From the NCBI RefSeq assembly GCF_009177095.1, contig NZ_AP021861.1, positions 4,570,501-4,634,500 on the forward strand: a DNA stretch of 64,000 bases, given 5' to 3'. Positions 42,697-51,162 of this stretch are shown in pieces. How positions within the stretch are numbered: the first letter of the stretch is position 1; each line of letters begins with the position of its first letter. The DNA comes from Lacipirellula parvula. Lineage in GTDB: Bacteria; Planctomycetota; Planctomycetia; Pirellulales; Lacipirellulaceae. The notes beneath the pieces are model-generated. The model did not search any database and was not told where the DNA came from. It was given only the letters and a program-made list of their open reading frames with translations. The position numbers were made by a program, and so were the translations under genes.

Positions 42697-43119
42697 CGCA
42701 GGGTCTTGGGCGGGGGAAAATTGTTCCGCGAGCGAACGGGAATCGCTACGAAGCGGGCGACTTATAGAATTCCGCCACAATCTCGACCAGATCACTTAAC
42801 GTTTTGGCCCGCTGGCAACCGACAGCGGCCCGTAGTGCCGAGGAGATTAAACCGCCAAGGACGCCAAGTGCGCCAAGGAATACGGGGAGGATTAACCACG
42901 AAACACACGAAAGGAAAGAAGCAGCAGGGGAGAATGGTTGGATTTTTTAGGTGCTGCGCGCTGCTTTTCCCCTTTCGTTGATTTCGTGTGTTTCGTGGTT
43001 AAATGCCTTTCCTCCTTGGCGCTCTTGGCGTCCTTGGCGGTTAGTTTTTGAACTTCGCCACTCTCCGGGCCGGCGCCAGCAGTGCTGTCGGCGGAGTACA
43101 ATTCCGCTATCGTGAACTC
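42697..43119. other. Divergent intergenic region dominated by a long inverted repeat
   Basis: About 420 bases between fliO and the MtfA-like gene; more than half is the inverted repeat at 42848-43043. Promoters of both directions must lie outside or within it. None is clearly recognised. Confidence 0.55.
42848..43043. repeat. CCGCCAAGGACGCCAAG-family long inverted repeat, copy 1
   Basis: A left arm of about 64 bases (42848-42911) pairs imperfectly with the right arm (42982-43043). It combines TAAACCGCCAAGGACGCCAA with AACCACGAAACACACGAAA and their complements. The loop of about 70 bases contains CAGCAGGGGAGAATGG. Related arms occur at 46791-46948 and 59229-59256. Confidence 0.85.
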
Positions 43120-44529
43120 ATGATTTTCAACTGGTTGAAGAATCGACGTCGCCGTCGTTTGTTGGCTCAGCCCTTTCCGAAGGATTGGGAAGAGTTGCTG
43201 CAGCGTCGCGTGCGTCACTACCGCTACCTGCCGGCGTCGCATCAGGAGCGTGTGCGGCAAATCGTCGCGGTGATGGTGCCTGAGAAAGAATGGGCAGGCG
43301 CCGGCGAGTTCAAGGTGACGCCCGACATGGCGGTGACGATCGCCGGCCAGGCGGCCGTCATGGCGAGCGGATTCGACGAGCCCTATTTCTTCGATCGCCT
43401 TCACACGCTGGTGATCCACCCGCGGACGATTCGCTTCTCGCCCGAGCATACCTCGCGTAATCCAAACCTGCCCGCGGGAATGCTCAGCGGAATTGCATGG
43501 CATCGCGGGCCTGTCGTCCTTTCGTGGGGCGAGGTGCGAAACGAGCTCACCGGCCACTCGCCGGGGCGAAACGTCATTCTGCACGAGTTCGCGCATTACC
43601 TCGACGGACTCGACGGCAACACCGACGGCAAGCCGCCGCTCCCGAATGCCGCCCGCGAGCGACAGTGGTACGCCGTCACCGAAGCCGAGTATCTGCGGCT
43701 CGTCGGCAGCGCCCGCCGCGGCGAGGCGACGCTGCTGGACCATTACGGGGCGTCGAACCGGGCGGAGTTTTTCGCCGTCTCGACGGAGTACTTTTTCGAG
43801 CTACCGCATCAGCTGCGCGAGCGGCATGCGGAGCTCTACGCCGTGCTGCGTGAGTTTTATCACCTCGATCCATGCGCGTGGTTGCCCCGCAGCGAGGCGC
43901 CGCAGCAGGAGGGCGCAGACGAGGCGGACGACTATCAACGCTTTCGAGCGCGACAACGGCGACAGGATGTTTCGCAACTGCGCGCCGTGCAGTCGATGGC
44001 GGCCGGCGACGCGCTGTTCGCGCTGGCGATGGATCACCTGCGCCGCGATCGGCCGGAAGATGCGATTCGGTTGTTCGACCAGTTGCTCGAGGTCGACCCG
44101 CGAGATGAGGAGTCGCTCGCCCATCGTGCGCTGGCGAAGGTGCGGCTGCGGCGGTTCGACGAGGCCCGCGTCGATAGCAACGCCGCCCTTGCCATCGATC
44201 CCGGCGATCCCGACGCCCTGTGGGCTCGCGGCGAAGCGTACTTGCAGGAAGGGCGTGCTCAGGAAGCGATCGTCGATCTCACGGCAGCGCTCCATAGCGC
44301 TCCGCGAAACATCGAGATTCTGCGGGCACGTGCCCGTGGTTGGATGGCGGCAGGCCGGCCGCAAAAGGCAGTGGCCGATTTGACGAGCGCACTGGAGGTT
44401 GATCCGCACGATGCCGATTCGTTTGCGGATCGAGCGCGGGCGTATTTTGCGCTGAAGCAAACGGCGGAAGGGAATCGCGATTTGACGCGGGCTCGATTGC
44501 TGGAACCGGGGATGGCTTGGCCAGCGTAG
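43120..44529 (+). CDS. MtfA-like zinc peptidase fused to TPR repeats
   Basis: 469 residues from ATG 43120. The first about 260 residues match the MtfA/peptidase M90 family: FPKDWEELLQRRV, VTIAGQAAVMASGF, then the zinc site NVILHEFAHYLDGLDG with H155, E156 and H159, and a later acidic ligand in NRAEFFAVSTEYFFELP. In E. coli MtfA is an aminopeptidase that binds the Mlc repressor. Here a C-terminal extension of at least four TPR units (about 305-465) is added, for example PEDAIRLFDQLLEVDPRDEE and AQEAIVDLTAALHSAPRNIE. This fusion suggests a partner-binding peptidase. No signal peptide. Confidence 0.9.
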   Translation: MIFNWLKNRRRRRLLAQPFPKDWEELLQRRVRHYRYLPASHQERVRQIVAVMVPEKEWAGAGEFKVTPDMAVTIAGQAAVMASGFDEPYFFDRLHTLVIHPRTIRFSPEHTSRNPNLPAGMLSGIAWHRGPVVLSWGEVRNELTGHSPGRNVILHEFAHYLDGLDGNTDGKPPLPNAARERQWYAVTEAEYLRLVGSARRGEATLLDHYGASNRAEFFAVSTEYFFELPHQLRERHAELYAVLREFYHLDPCAWLPRSEAPQQEGADEADDYQRFRARQRRQDVSQLRAVQSMAAGDALFALAMDHLRRDRPEDAIRLFDQLLEVDPRDEESLAHRALAKVRLRRFDEARVDSNAALAIDPGDPDALWARGEAYLQEGRAQEAIVDLTAALHSAPRNIEILRARARGWMAAGRPQKAVADLTSALEVDPHDADSFADRARAYFALKQTAEGNRDLTRARLLEPGMAWPA

Positions 44530-44554
44530 CGAGTTGCGCCTGTGAATGTTCTGT

Positions 44555-44670
44555 CTCCCTCCCCCTCGAGGGGAGGGCGGGGGAGAGGGTGGATCGCTGG
44601 TACCCGCTACCGCCCCCCTCCCTAACCCTCCCCTCCAGGGGGAGGGAACCTCAGGATTTTAGTTTTTTTA
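44555..44670. repeat. CTCCC/GAGGGGAGGG-family inverted repeat, copy 3
   Basis: Same design as the copies at 15450 and 17757, with GGTACCCGCT centrally, and ending AACCTCAGGATTTTAG and TTTTTTT. It lies between convergent genes and has the best T-tract of the three, so it could terminate the rightward transcript. Confidence 0.8.
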
Positions 44671-44678
44671 GAATGCCG

Positions 44679-45698
44679 CTACCGCTTCGGCTTCTCCAGC
44701 ACCCAGCGCGTCACCATTCCCCAGTTGTCGTTGAAGTACCGCCACGACGACGGGAAGAACGTCAGGTAGCGGTTATACGTCTGCACGTCGACCAGCCGCA
44801 GCGCCTCTTCCTTGTGCTCGACCATGCGATCGAACCATGCCCGCAACGTTTGGCGGTAGTCGTGGATCGAGCGATGGGTGATGCGGAAGCCGGCGTTCTC
44901 CCAAGCTTTCGCATGGTAGCGATACGACGAACCCATCGAGCCGGGGAAATAGATCTGCGAGCAAGCGACGGGGCCCATGTACGAATCGCTCGTCCGACAG
45001 AAGAAATGCTGCACGAGCCTTCCGCCTGGCTTCAGCGCGGCATAGAGCTTGTCGAGCAGTTGCGGAATCTCGTGCTGGCGCACGTGCTCCCAAGCGCCGA
45101 TCGAGTAGATCTTGTCGAACGATTCGCGCGGGTATTCGCGGGTGATGAAGTTGTCGAAATCGACGTTGAAGTGATTATGCTCGTCGTTGTACGCCTTCTG
45201 CTCTTTCGAGAGCGTCAGACCGTAGAGATTTTCGCGCTCGCCGGTCGCTTCGTAGATTCGCTTGAGCATCGGCCCCCAGCCGCAGCCAAGTTCCATGATC
45301 TTTTCGCCCGGTTGCGGATCGATCAGCTTCAGGATGAAGTCGGCCTTATGTTGCTGCGCATCTTCAATCGTGTCGGTCGGCGAGTGGAAGTCGGCGCATG
45401 TGTAAAACATGTACTTTCGGTCGAGCCACAGCTTGTAGAAATCATTCGAGACGTCGTAGTGCTCGGAGATTCCCAGGACGTGGTCCTGCTTCATCTTGGC
45501 GTGGATCACGAGCTTCCGCAGCGGCTTGATCGGCCAGCTCGTGCGGATCCAGTCGGTGCCGCGCGGCATGTCGCGGGTGATCGCATGCCAGGTGTAGGCC
45601 GGGTCGAGCGGTTTTGGCGTCCGAATGAGATTCTGTAGGAAGGCGTAAGAGACGCCGTAGGCGGCGGCCTCGACGGGGAACAATGCGTGGCGGAGCAT
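44679..45698 (-). CDS. Cyclopropane-fatty-acyl-phospholipid synthase-like methyltransferase
   Basis: 339 residues from ATG 45698. ISEHYDVSNDFYKLWLDRKY followed by MFYTCADF, the SAM-binding loop IMELGCGWGPMLKRIYE and the IYSIGAWEHV segment define the CFA synthase/mycolic acid methyltransferase family. This family adds a methylene or methyl from SAM to unsaturated lipids. The first 80 residues are shorter than the CFA lipid-binding domain. It acts at the cytoplasmic membrane face. Substrate (membrane phospholipid or other unsaturated lipid) not certain. Confidence 0.88.
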   Translation of the reverse strand: MLRHALFPVEAAAYGVSYAFLQNLIRTPKPLDPAYTWHAITRDMPRGTDWIRTSWPIKPLRKLVIHAKMKQDHVLGISEHYDVSNDFYKLWLDRKYMFYTCADFHSPTDTIEDAQQHKADFILKLIDPQPGEKIMELGCGWGPMLKRIYEATGERENLYGLTLSKEQKAYNDEHNHFNVDFDNFITREYPRESFDKIYSIGAWEHVRQHEIPQLLDKLYAALKPGGRLVQHFFCRTSDSYMGPVACSQIYFPGSMGSSYRYHAKAWENAGFRITHRSIHDYRQTLRAWFDRMVEHKEEALRLVDVQTYNRYLTFFPSSWRYFNDNWGMVTRWVLEKPKR

Positions 45699-45964
45699 GG
45701 GGACTCGTCTGCAAGGAAGGGCAGGGGGGTGAGTTCGGCCAGCAAGCGGCTGTAGTGTGACGCCGAGTGCTAGCAATTGCAATCAGCCGCCTGACAGACG
45801 AAGTGGACTCTGGGGCGAAAAGCGGGCAAAAGCCGTCAACGTTACCGAGGAAGTGCAAAATTGCACCCCAATGCCGGCGAGGGCAGGTCGCGATGGACGC
45901 CGCAACGCCAATTCAGTAGCATCCCGCCGATTCTCGTCTTCCGCTCCCACGTTTGCAGGACGCC

Positions 45965-46783
45965 ATGCCGCGTCGCTACGCCATCTACGGCCTCGTCGTC
46001 ACCGCCATCATCGGCGACGTGACCGGCTGCGCGACGATCAAGGACTCCGGCGTCTCGGTGCTCGAAGATCGCATCGTGTACCAACCTTCAGACGATGCCG
46101 AGAGTTGGAACCCGCAAGGATTGGTGAAGGAAGACCTCACCTTTGAATCGGCCGATGGCGTGAAACTTCACGCTTGGTACTGCCCGGTGGCGAATCCGCG
46201 AGCCGTGGTGCTTTATGCCCACGGCAACGATGGCAACCTGGCGACTCGCGCTCCGTTCTACCGACTGCTTACCGAACGGCTCGGCGTGAGCGTGCTCGCG
46301 TTCGACTACCGCGGCTACGGGAAGAGCGAGGGCGAGCCGAGTAACGAAGGCTTGCTCGCCGATGCGCGGGCCGCGCGGCGCCTGCTCTCGCAGAAGGCGG
46401 GCGTTCCCGAAGACCAAATCATTCTCTATGGACAAGCGCTCGGCGGCGGCGTGATGGTCGACTTGGCCGCGAACGACGGGGCCCATGGTTTGATTCTAGA
46501 GAGCACGTTCACCTCGCTCTCGGCCGTGGCGAACCATAAGTACCCGCTCACTGGCGGGCTGCTGAGCGACAAGCTCGATTCTGCCGCGCTGATCGGCGGC
46601 TACGAGGGCCCAACGCTCATCGTGCACGGCGAGAACGATCGCGTCATCCCGGTGAAGCAAGCGAAGCAGCTCTACGCCGCCGCGAACGAGCCTAAGTGGC
46701 TCCTCACGATTCCCGACGCAGGGCACAACTGGAAGCCAACGTTCCAGTATGTGAGCGCGCTCGACGAATTCTTCAATCGGTAG
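45965..46783 (+). CDS. Alpha/beta-hydrolase-fold lipoprotein lacking the nucleophilic serine
   Basis: 272 residues from ATG 45965 (AGGA upstream). A signal sequence ends in the lipobox V-T-G-C, so it is probably lipid-anchored. The body matches the Bem46/ABHD13-like branch: VVLYAHGNDGN, LAFDYRGYGKSEGEPSNEG and ALIVHGENDRVIP-like TLIVHGENDRVIP, ending in PDAGHNW. The nucleophile elbow, normally G-x-S-x-G-G, reads YGQALGGG with Ala158 in place of serine (codon GCG). Asp and His remain. It is therefore probably inactive as a hydrolase or uses another mechanism; a sequencing error is the alternative. Confidence 0.88.
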   Translation: MPRRYAIYGLVVTAIIGDVTGCATIKDSGVSVLEDRIVYQPSDDAESWNPQGLVKEDLTFESADGVKLHAWYCPVANPRAVVLYAHGNDGNLATRAPFYRLLTERLGVSVLAFDYRGYGKSEGEPSNEGLLADARAARRLLSQKAGVPEDQIILYGQALGGGVMVDLAANDGAHGLILESTFTSLSAVANHKYPLTGGLLSDKLDSAALIGGYEGPTLIVHGENDRVIPVKQAKQLYAAANEPKWLLTIPDAGHNWKPTFQYVSALDEFFNR

Positions 46784-46790
46784 CAGATTG

Positions 46791-46948
46791 AACCGCCAAG
46801 GACGCCAAGAGCGCCAAGGCATGCGGCGAGAGTGAAACCGCAGATGAACGCCGATGCACGCAAATCAACCTCATCTGCGTTTATTCGCGTCCATCGGCGG
46901 TTCCTAGTTTCTTGTATTTCCTTGGCGCTCTTGGCGTCCTTGGCGGTT
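46791..46948. repeat. CCGCCAAGGACGCCAAG-family inverted repeat, copy 2 (perfect 28-bp arms)
   Basis: Arms 46791-46818 and 46921-46948 are perfectly complementary over 28 bases. A second, imperfect inner pair reads AACCGCAGATGAACGCCGAT against CCATCGGCGGTT. It begins 8 bases after the hydrolase stop codon. No open frame lies inside. Confidence 0.9.
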
Positions 46949-47064
46949 ACTTAATTACTTCACGACGCATCAGACGCGGAGCCCGGCGGTTCCCTAAGCG
47001 TGGTCAACGATGGTAAACTGAGGCGCACGTTTCCATCGTCCGACGCTCCCGCGAAGTCTCAGCC

Positions 47065-47442
47065 ATGCGCATGCCCAAAAACGTCCTCGGCGGGGAACTC
47101 CAAACCTGCTGCACCGACCCGATGACCGGCTTCTACCGCGACGGTTGTTGCCGCACCGGACCGGACGACTTGGGGCTGCATCTCGTCTGCGTCGAGGTGA
47201 ACGACGACTTCCTCGCGTTCTCGAAGTCGCGCGGCAACGACCTCAGTACGCCGAACCAGATGTACCAGTTTCCGGGCCTCGTCGCCGGCGATCGTTGGTG
47301 CCTGTGCGTCGAGCGTTGGAAGGAAGCGCTCGACGCCGACATGGCGCCGGCGATCGTGCTGGCGTCGACTCACATTTCGGCGCTGGAGTTCGTCGATCTT
47401 GAAGACCTGCGAGCGTATGCGATCGACGTCTCGGCAGGTTGA
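47065..47442 (+). CDS. DUF2237 family protein
   Basis: 125 residues. NVLGGELQTCCTDPMTGFYR followed by DGCCRTG, then HLVCVEVNDDFLAFSKSRGN and PGLVAGDRWCLCVERWKEAL, then HISALEFV near the end match the widely conserved DUF2237 family. The conserved cysteine pairs suggest a metal or redox role, but no function is established. No export signal, so cytosolic. It ends 12 bases before the convergent PEP-CTERM gene. Confidence 0.92.
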   Translation: MRMPKNVLGGELQTCCTDPMTGFYRDGCCRTGPDDLGLHLVCVEVNDDFLAFSKSRGNDLSTPNQMYQFPGLVAGDRWCLCVERWKEALDADMAPAIVLASTHISALEFVDLEDLRAYAIDVSAG

Positions 47443-47454
47443 ACTGTCGCAGCG

Positions 47455-48024
47455 TCAGCTTGAGCGTTTCGCTCCGCGGTGCACCAACACGGCAACTCCC
47501 GCAACAGCCAGCAGCAGTGCGCTCGGTTCGGGGATCGGCGTGACGCTGATGTCGTCGAAATTAATGACCTGCGGTTCGTCGAAACCGCCCAATCTTAATT
47601 CCGAGCCATCTGCCGTGGCGGTCACCGACGCCTTGTACAGAGTCCACTGGTTAACCGGAGCCAACACGGGCTTCTGCTCGAGTACGAGATTTCCTTCCCA
47701 AAAGACTTGGACCGCGTCGTTGCCGAGTCCAATGTTTCGGAGCCAGAACTCAATCTTGTAACTCTGGCCGTTGATGGTAGGAACGGTCTGATAGATCTGA
47801 TCGTGATCGGCCTCATAGTCAGCGACAAACATCGCGTACTGGCCGGAATGGGGCTCGAAATCGAAAATGTTGAAAAGCGAGCTGGGCGTACCATTCAACG
47901 TCCAGCCCGAGAAATCGCTCGTTTCGAAGCCGCCGTTCGTCACGAGGTTGACGGCGTGCGCTGGATTGAGCAACGCGAGCCACGCAACGAGCGCGGCGAG
48001 TGCCAGAGGTACTGTGGTTCGCAT
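47455..48024 (-). CDS. PEP-CTERM sorted secreted protein
   Basis: 189 residues from ATG 48024. A signal peptide ends near HAVNLVTNGGFE, an N-terminal motif typical of jelly-roll PEP-CTERM proteins, with the GFETSDFSGW pattern. A beta-sandwich domain follows. The C-terminus PIPEPSALLLAVAGVAVLVH then RGAKR is the complete PEP-CTERM sorting signal: Pro-Glu-Pro, helix, basic tail. Exosortase should cleave it for surface display. No exosortase gene is in the window. It is divergent from the PadR gene. Confidence 0.92.
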   Translation of the reverse strand: MRTTVPLALAALVAWLALLNPAHAVNLVTNGGFETSDFSGWTLNGTPSSLFNIFDFEPHSGQYAMFVADYEADHDQIYQTVPTINGQSYKIEFWLRNIGLGNDAVQVFWEGNLVLEQKPVLAPVNQWTLYKASVTATADGSELRLGGFDEPQVINFDDISVTPIPEPSALLLAVAGVAVLVHRGAKRSS

Positions 48025-48186
48025 TAGATCGAGTCCTATGACGAGCTGAGGGAAAAGGTCGGCCCCCCCGAACATGAAGGCATGGCAAACGATGGCGTAC
48101 GCGCGGGCGTGAGGAATCAGATCTGATCGTAACCATCCGGGCTGACGATACGGCTGTGCTCAGCCGTCGATTTTGCGCGGCTTCCC

Positions 48187-48236
48187 TTGACATTCTAGGG
48201 GAGAGACGGCAAGATACCCATAGAACGACTAGGGGA
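48187..48236 (+). promoter_or_regulatory. Candidate promoter and PadR operator
   Basis: TTGACA (48187-48192) and, 17 bases later, CAAGAT (48210-48215) form a promoter with a strong -35 and weak -10. CTAGGGGA occurs twice (48195-48202 between the boxes, and 48229-48236 at the ribosome site). The direct repeats could be the operator by which PadR represses its own operon. Confidence 0.4.
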
Positions 48237-48244
48237 AAGCGTCG

Positions 48245-48601
48245 ATGGCCAAACAATCTGAAAAAGCCGAGTTGCTCCAAGGAACGCTCGACATGCTGAT
48301 TCTCAAGTCGTTGCAGGGCGGTCCGCGACATGGGTACTCGATTGCCCAGTGGATTGGCGTGACGACGAACGACGCCTTGCGCGTCGAAGAGGGCTCGCTC
48401 TACCCGGCGCTCCACCGCATGGAGAAGCGGGGGTGGATCGGCGCTTCGTGGGGACAGTCAGAGTCGAATCGGCGGGCCAAATTTTACGAACTCACGCGCA
48501 CCGGCAAATCGCAGCTGGGCGAGCAAGTGAATATGTGGGGCCGGCTGGTGTCGGCCATCTCGCTGGTGCTCGACGCCGATCCGGCGGAGGGGCAATCATG
48601 A
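48245..48601 (+). CDS. PadR-family transcriptional regulator
   Basis: 118 residues. LLQGTLDMLILKSLQGGPRH and GYSIAQWI, then LRVEEGSLYPALHRMEKRGW with RRAKFYELTRTGKSQL, form the PadR winged helix; the C-terminal dimer helix ends the protein. It belongs to the short PadR group usually encoded just before membrane proteins with a permease prefix domain. The stop overlaps the next start (ATGA), so the two are coupled. Probably represses its own operon in response to an unknown ligand or stress. Confidence 0.93.
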   Translation: MAKQSEKAELLQGTLDMLILKSLQGGPRHGYSIAQWIGVTTNDALRVEEGSLYPALHRMEKRGWIGASWGQSESNRRAKFYELTRTGKSQLGEQVNMWGRLVSAISLVLDADPAEGQS

Positions 48602-49515
48602 TCAAGCGCTGGTGGGGCGAGGTGCGCGATTACGTCGCGTCCCCGCAGGGCGTTCCCGATCGGGTGAGCGATTCGATTCGCGACGAGATCGCGTTTCATC
48701 TGACTGAAACCGCAGCGCGGCAAGCCGAGCTGGGCGTCTCCGCCGATGAGGCGCGGCGATCAGCTGTGGAGCGATTCGGCGACGTGACCGGCGTTATCCG
48801 TGAATGTGCAGCCGATTCCGCGGAGACTCACTCGCGCTGGCATCGGCGGCATTTGGCGCTGACGGCGCTGCTGATCGCCGGCGCCGCGGCGCTGGGCGCC
48901 TGGAGCTACAGAGCGCTCAACGCGCCGCCGTGGGTTGGCGACGGCGACCTCGTGGGGCAAGTCGTCGATGAAATGGGGAAACCGATCTCCGGCGCTCATG
49001 TGCTGGCGGTGGTCAAGACTTGGCCGCAGCAGGCGTTCCGCCAATTGGCGTATACGGCGATCACCGGCGCCGACGGCATGTATCACATCGAAAACGTCTA
49101 CCCGCTCGACGAGAAGTACGCCGTGCAGATTGCCGTCATCGCGGACGAGCGACTGTTGAAATCGAACTACATCGACCCGCGAGACGGGCAGCTCGATCCG
49201 GTCGACTTTAAGCTCCAACGAACGACGCCGCTGGCGGTGCGATTTGAATCGTCCGCGGGCCAGCCGGCGGTCGGCGTCCACGTGTTTCCGTTCGCGCGGA
49301 TCGACACGAGCGGCCAACGGCATGCCGTTTACTTTTGCAGCGCGGCGCCGATCGTTCGCGAATCTAATGCCGAGGGCCGCGTGGCCTTGCCCTACTTCGC
49401 ACCGGGCGACCGGGCGGCCCTCTACATTCGCCAAGCCACCGGCGAATGGGAGACGCATAACGCATCGATCGACGATAGCGGCGAAGTGGTGGTGCGGTTG
49501 CCTGATTCGACGTAA
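48598..49515 (+). CDS. Membrane protein: permease-prefix domain plus carboxypeptidase-regulatory-like domain
   Basis: 305 residues from ATG 48598, overlapping the PadR stop. The N-terminus (about 1-75) has SIRDEIAFHLTETAARQAEL then GVSADEARRSAVERFGDV, the helical prefix domain normally found in front of MacB/FtsX-type ABC permeases. One membrane helix follows at about 83-103. The rest (about 112-300) begins GQVVDEMGKPISGAHVLAVV and includes TGADGMYHIENVYP, which is a carboxypeptidase-regulatory-like beta domain. The permease part itself is absent, so this looks like a regulatory prefix re-used on an external binding domain. Function unknown. Confidence 0.8.
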   Translation: MIKRWWGEVRDYVASPQGVPDRVSDSIRDEIAFHLTETAARQAELGVSADEARRSAVERFGDVTGVIRECAADSAETHSRWHRRHLALTALLIAGAAALGAWSYRALNAPPWVGDGDLVGQVVDEMGKPISGAHVLAVVKTWPQQAFRQLAYTAITGADGMYHIENVYPLDEKYAVQIAVIADERLLKSNYIDPRDGQLDPVDFKLQRTTPLAVRFESSAGQPAVGVHVFPFARIDTSGQRHAVYFCSAAPIVRESNAEGRVALPYFAPGDRAALYIRQATGEWETHNASIDDSGEVVVRLPDST

Positions 49516-49551
49516 GACGGGGCGCTATTGATGACGCCTCTGTACGAATAT

Positions 49552-49700
49552 CCCCGAAGGGGCGACACCGCGCAGGCTGCGTACAGCCTAGCTCAACGAT
49601 TGATTTCGCCCCTCGCGGGGCTTCGAACTGTTGGCGGCAATTTTCCAGGGGCTCGCGCCCCTGGCTACAACCTTTCGCTCCTCCGGAGCTTTCTAGCACG
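49552..49700. repeat. Cluster of GC palindromes before the esterase gene
   Basis: CCCC-GAA-GGGG (49552-49562), GCCCC-TCGC-GGGGC near 49608-49622, CCAGGGGC-TCGC-GCCCCTGG at 49645-49664 and AGCTCC-type symmetry near 49677-49690 follow one another. Together they form a multi-hairpin repeat element of about 150 bases without coding function. Confidence 0.65.
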
Positions 49701-49756
49701 CTTGTCTCGCATGATTTGTGTTCTTCACAACATCTCCCAAAGTAATAGGGACTGAA

Positions 49757-51103
49757 ATGACAAACCTCTTCACTTACAGCGCGCGCATACTTGTAATCTT
49801 CGGAGCGTTCTCTTCAACCCGTGCGTCTATCGCCGCAGAAGCCCCGGCAACGAAGGACGAATACCTCCTGAAAGAGAGCTTCGAGTCAGGAAAGAAAAGT
49901 CCCACCGGATGGCGCGAGGGGGCGAACGTCCCCGGCGTTGAATACATCTGGGCTGACGCGCAAGCGTCCCACGGCAAGCGTAGCCTCGGCTTGCGGAAGA
50001 CCGAGAATCGCTACTTCCCCATCGCCCAATGGATTCGCACGGTACCGCATGTCGGCGGCGCCGCGAATCTGGAAGTCTGTCTGAAAGTCAAAGCGATGCA
50101 GGCTCAGAAGGCGATCGTCGACGTGCAGTTTTATGCCGACGGCGACGAGATGATTGGCAATCAGTGGCTGGCGTACCTCGGCGCGAAAGAGGAGGGCGAC
50201 GGGCCCGCCGATCATGATTGGGCGCGCTACGGCGGCGTTGTTCCTGTACCGGCGGGGACGAAGAAGATTGGCGTCGCGCTGCAGATCTATGGGCCGGGCG
50301 AAGTTTGGTTTGATGAACTGACGGCCCGTTATGTCCCGAAGGCTGGACAAGCAGCGGCAAGTGATGCGACGTCAGCAACGACTCCGGCTGCACCATCGCA
50401 ACCAGATGCGACGCCGGCGCCGACCGCAGAGGGAGCGATCGCACTCAACGTGAAGGACGACGAATCGGGCGAGTACTACTTCCTGCCGGCCAACGACAAA
50501 CCGACCGGCCTGCTCGTCGTACTGCCGGGCGGCGATGGTTCCGCGGAGTTCCATCCTTTCGTGAAAAGCATCCACGCCCATGGGCTCGGCGGAAAGTACG
50601 CCGTCGCGCATCTTATCTCGAAGCGTTGGCGACCGAACCAACAGATCACCTGGCCGACGCACCGCACGCGGACGCCGGGGATGAAGTTCACCACCGAAGA
50701 GTTTATCGCCGCCGCCGTGGCCGATGCGGCGAAGCGTCAGGCGGTCGACCCGCAGCATGTGTACTTGCTCGGCTGGTCGTCGGGCGGGCCGCCGTGCTAC
50801 GCCTCGCTGCTGCAGAAGGAGTCGCCCGCGAGCGGCGCATTCGTCGCGATGTCGATCTTCCGCAAGGACGACTATGCCGCTGCCGCCAACGCCGCGGGAC
50901 GGAGTTTCTACATTTACCATTCGCCTGAGGACGAAGTTTGCCCGCCGCGGATGGCTCACGAGGCGAACGACGCGTTATCGGCGGCGGGAGCAAAGACGAC
51001 GCTCGTTGAGTACGCCGGCGGGCATGGCTGGCACGGCGACATGCTCGGCAGCATCCGCGCAGGGGTGGAGTGGTTGGAAGCGTCGCGGGCTGATAGCAAG
51101 TAA
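49757..51103 (+). CDS. Secreted esterase/depolymerase-like alpha/beta hydrolase with N-terminal beta domain
   Basis: 448 residues from ATG 49757. A signal peptide ends near SIAAEA. Residues about 35-200 form a predicted jelly-roll-like beta domain (LLKESFESGKKSPTGWREGA, then IGVALQIYGPGEVWFDELTA). A short Ala/Thr/Pro linker leads to the hydrolase (about 235-445). Its nucleophile elbow is LLGWSSGGPP with S341, followed by SPEDEVCPP (Asp) and AGGHGWHGD (His), as in feruloyl esterase/PHB depolymerase-like enzymes. The full triad contrasts with the serine-less hydrolase at 45965. A secreted ester- or glycan-linked substrate is likely. Confidence 0.87.
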   Translation: MTNLFTYSARILVIFGAFSSTRASIAAEAPATKDEYLLKESFESGKKSPTGWREGANVPGVEYIWADAQASHGKRSLGLRKTENRYFPIAQWIRTVPHVGGAANLEVCLKVKAMQAQKAIVDVQFYADGDEMIGNQWLAYLGAKEEGDGPADHDWARYGGVVPVPAGTKKIGVALQIYGPGEVWFDELTARYVPKAGQAAASDATSATTPAAPSQPDATPAPTAEGAIALNVKDDESGEYYFLPANDKPTGLLVVLPGGDGSAEFHPFVKSIHAHGLGGKYAVAHLISKRWRPNQQITWPTHRTRTPGMKFTTEEFIAAAVADAAKRQAVDPQHVYLLGWSSGGPPCYASLLQKESPASGAFVAMSIFRKDDYAAAANAAGRSFYIYHSPEDEVCPPRMAHEANDALSAAGAKTTLVEYAGGHGWHGDMLGSIRAGVEWLEASRADSK

Positions 51104-51162
51104 CTTTGATTGACGCTTTTGGCGAGACAAGCGATCCTGACTTGGGGCCGCTAGAAAGTGAA

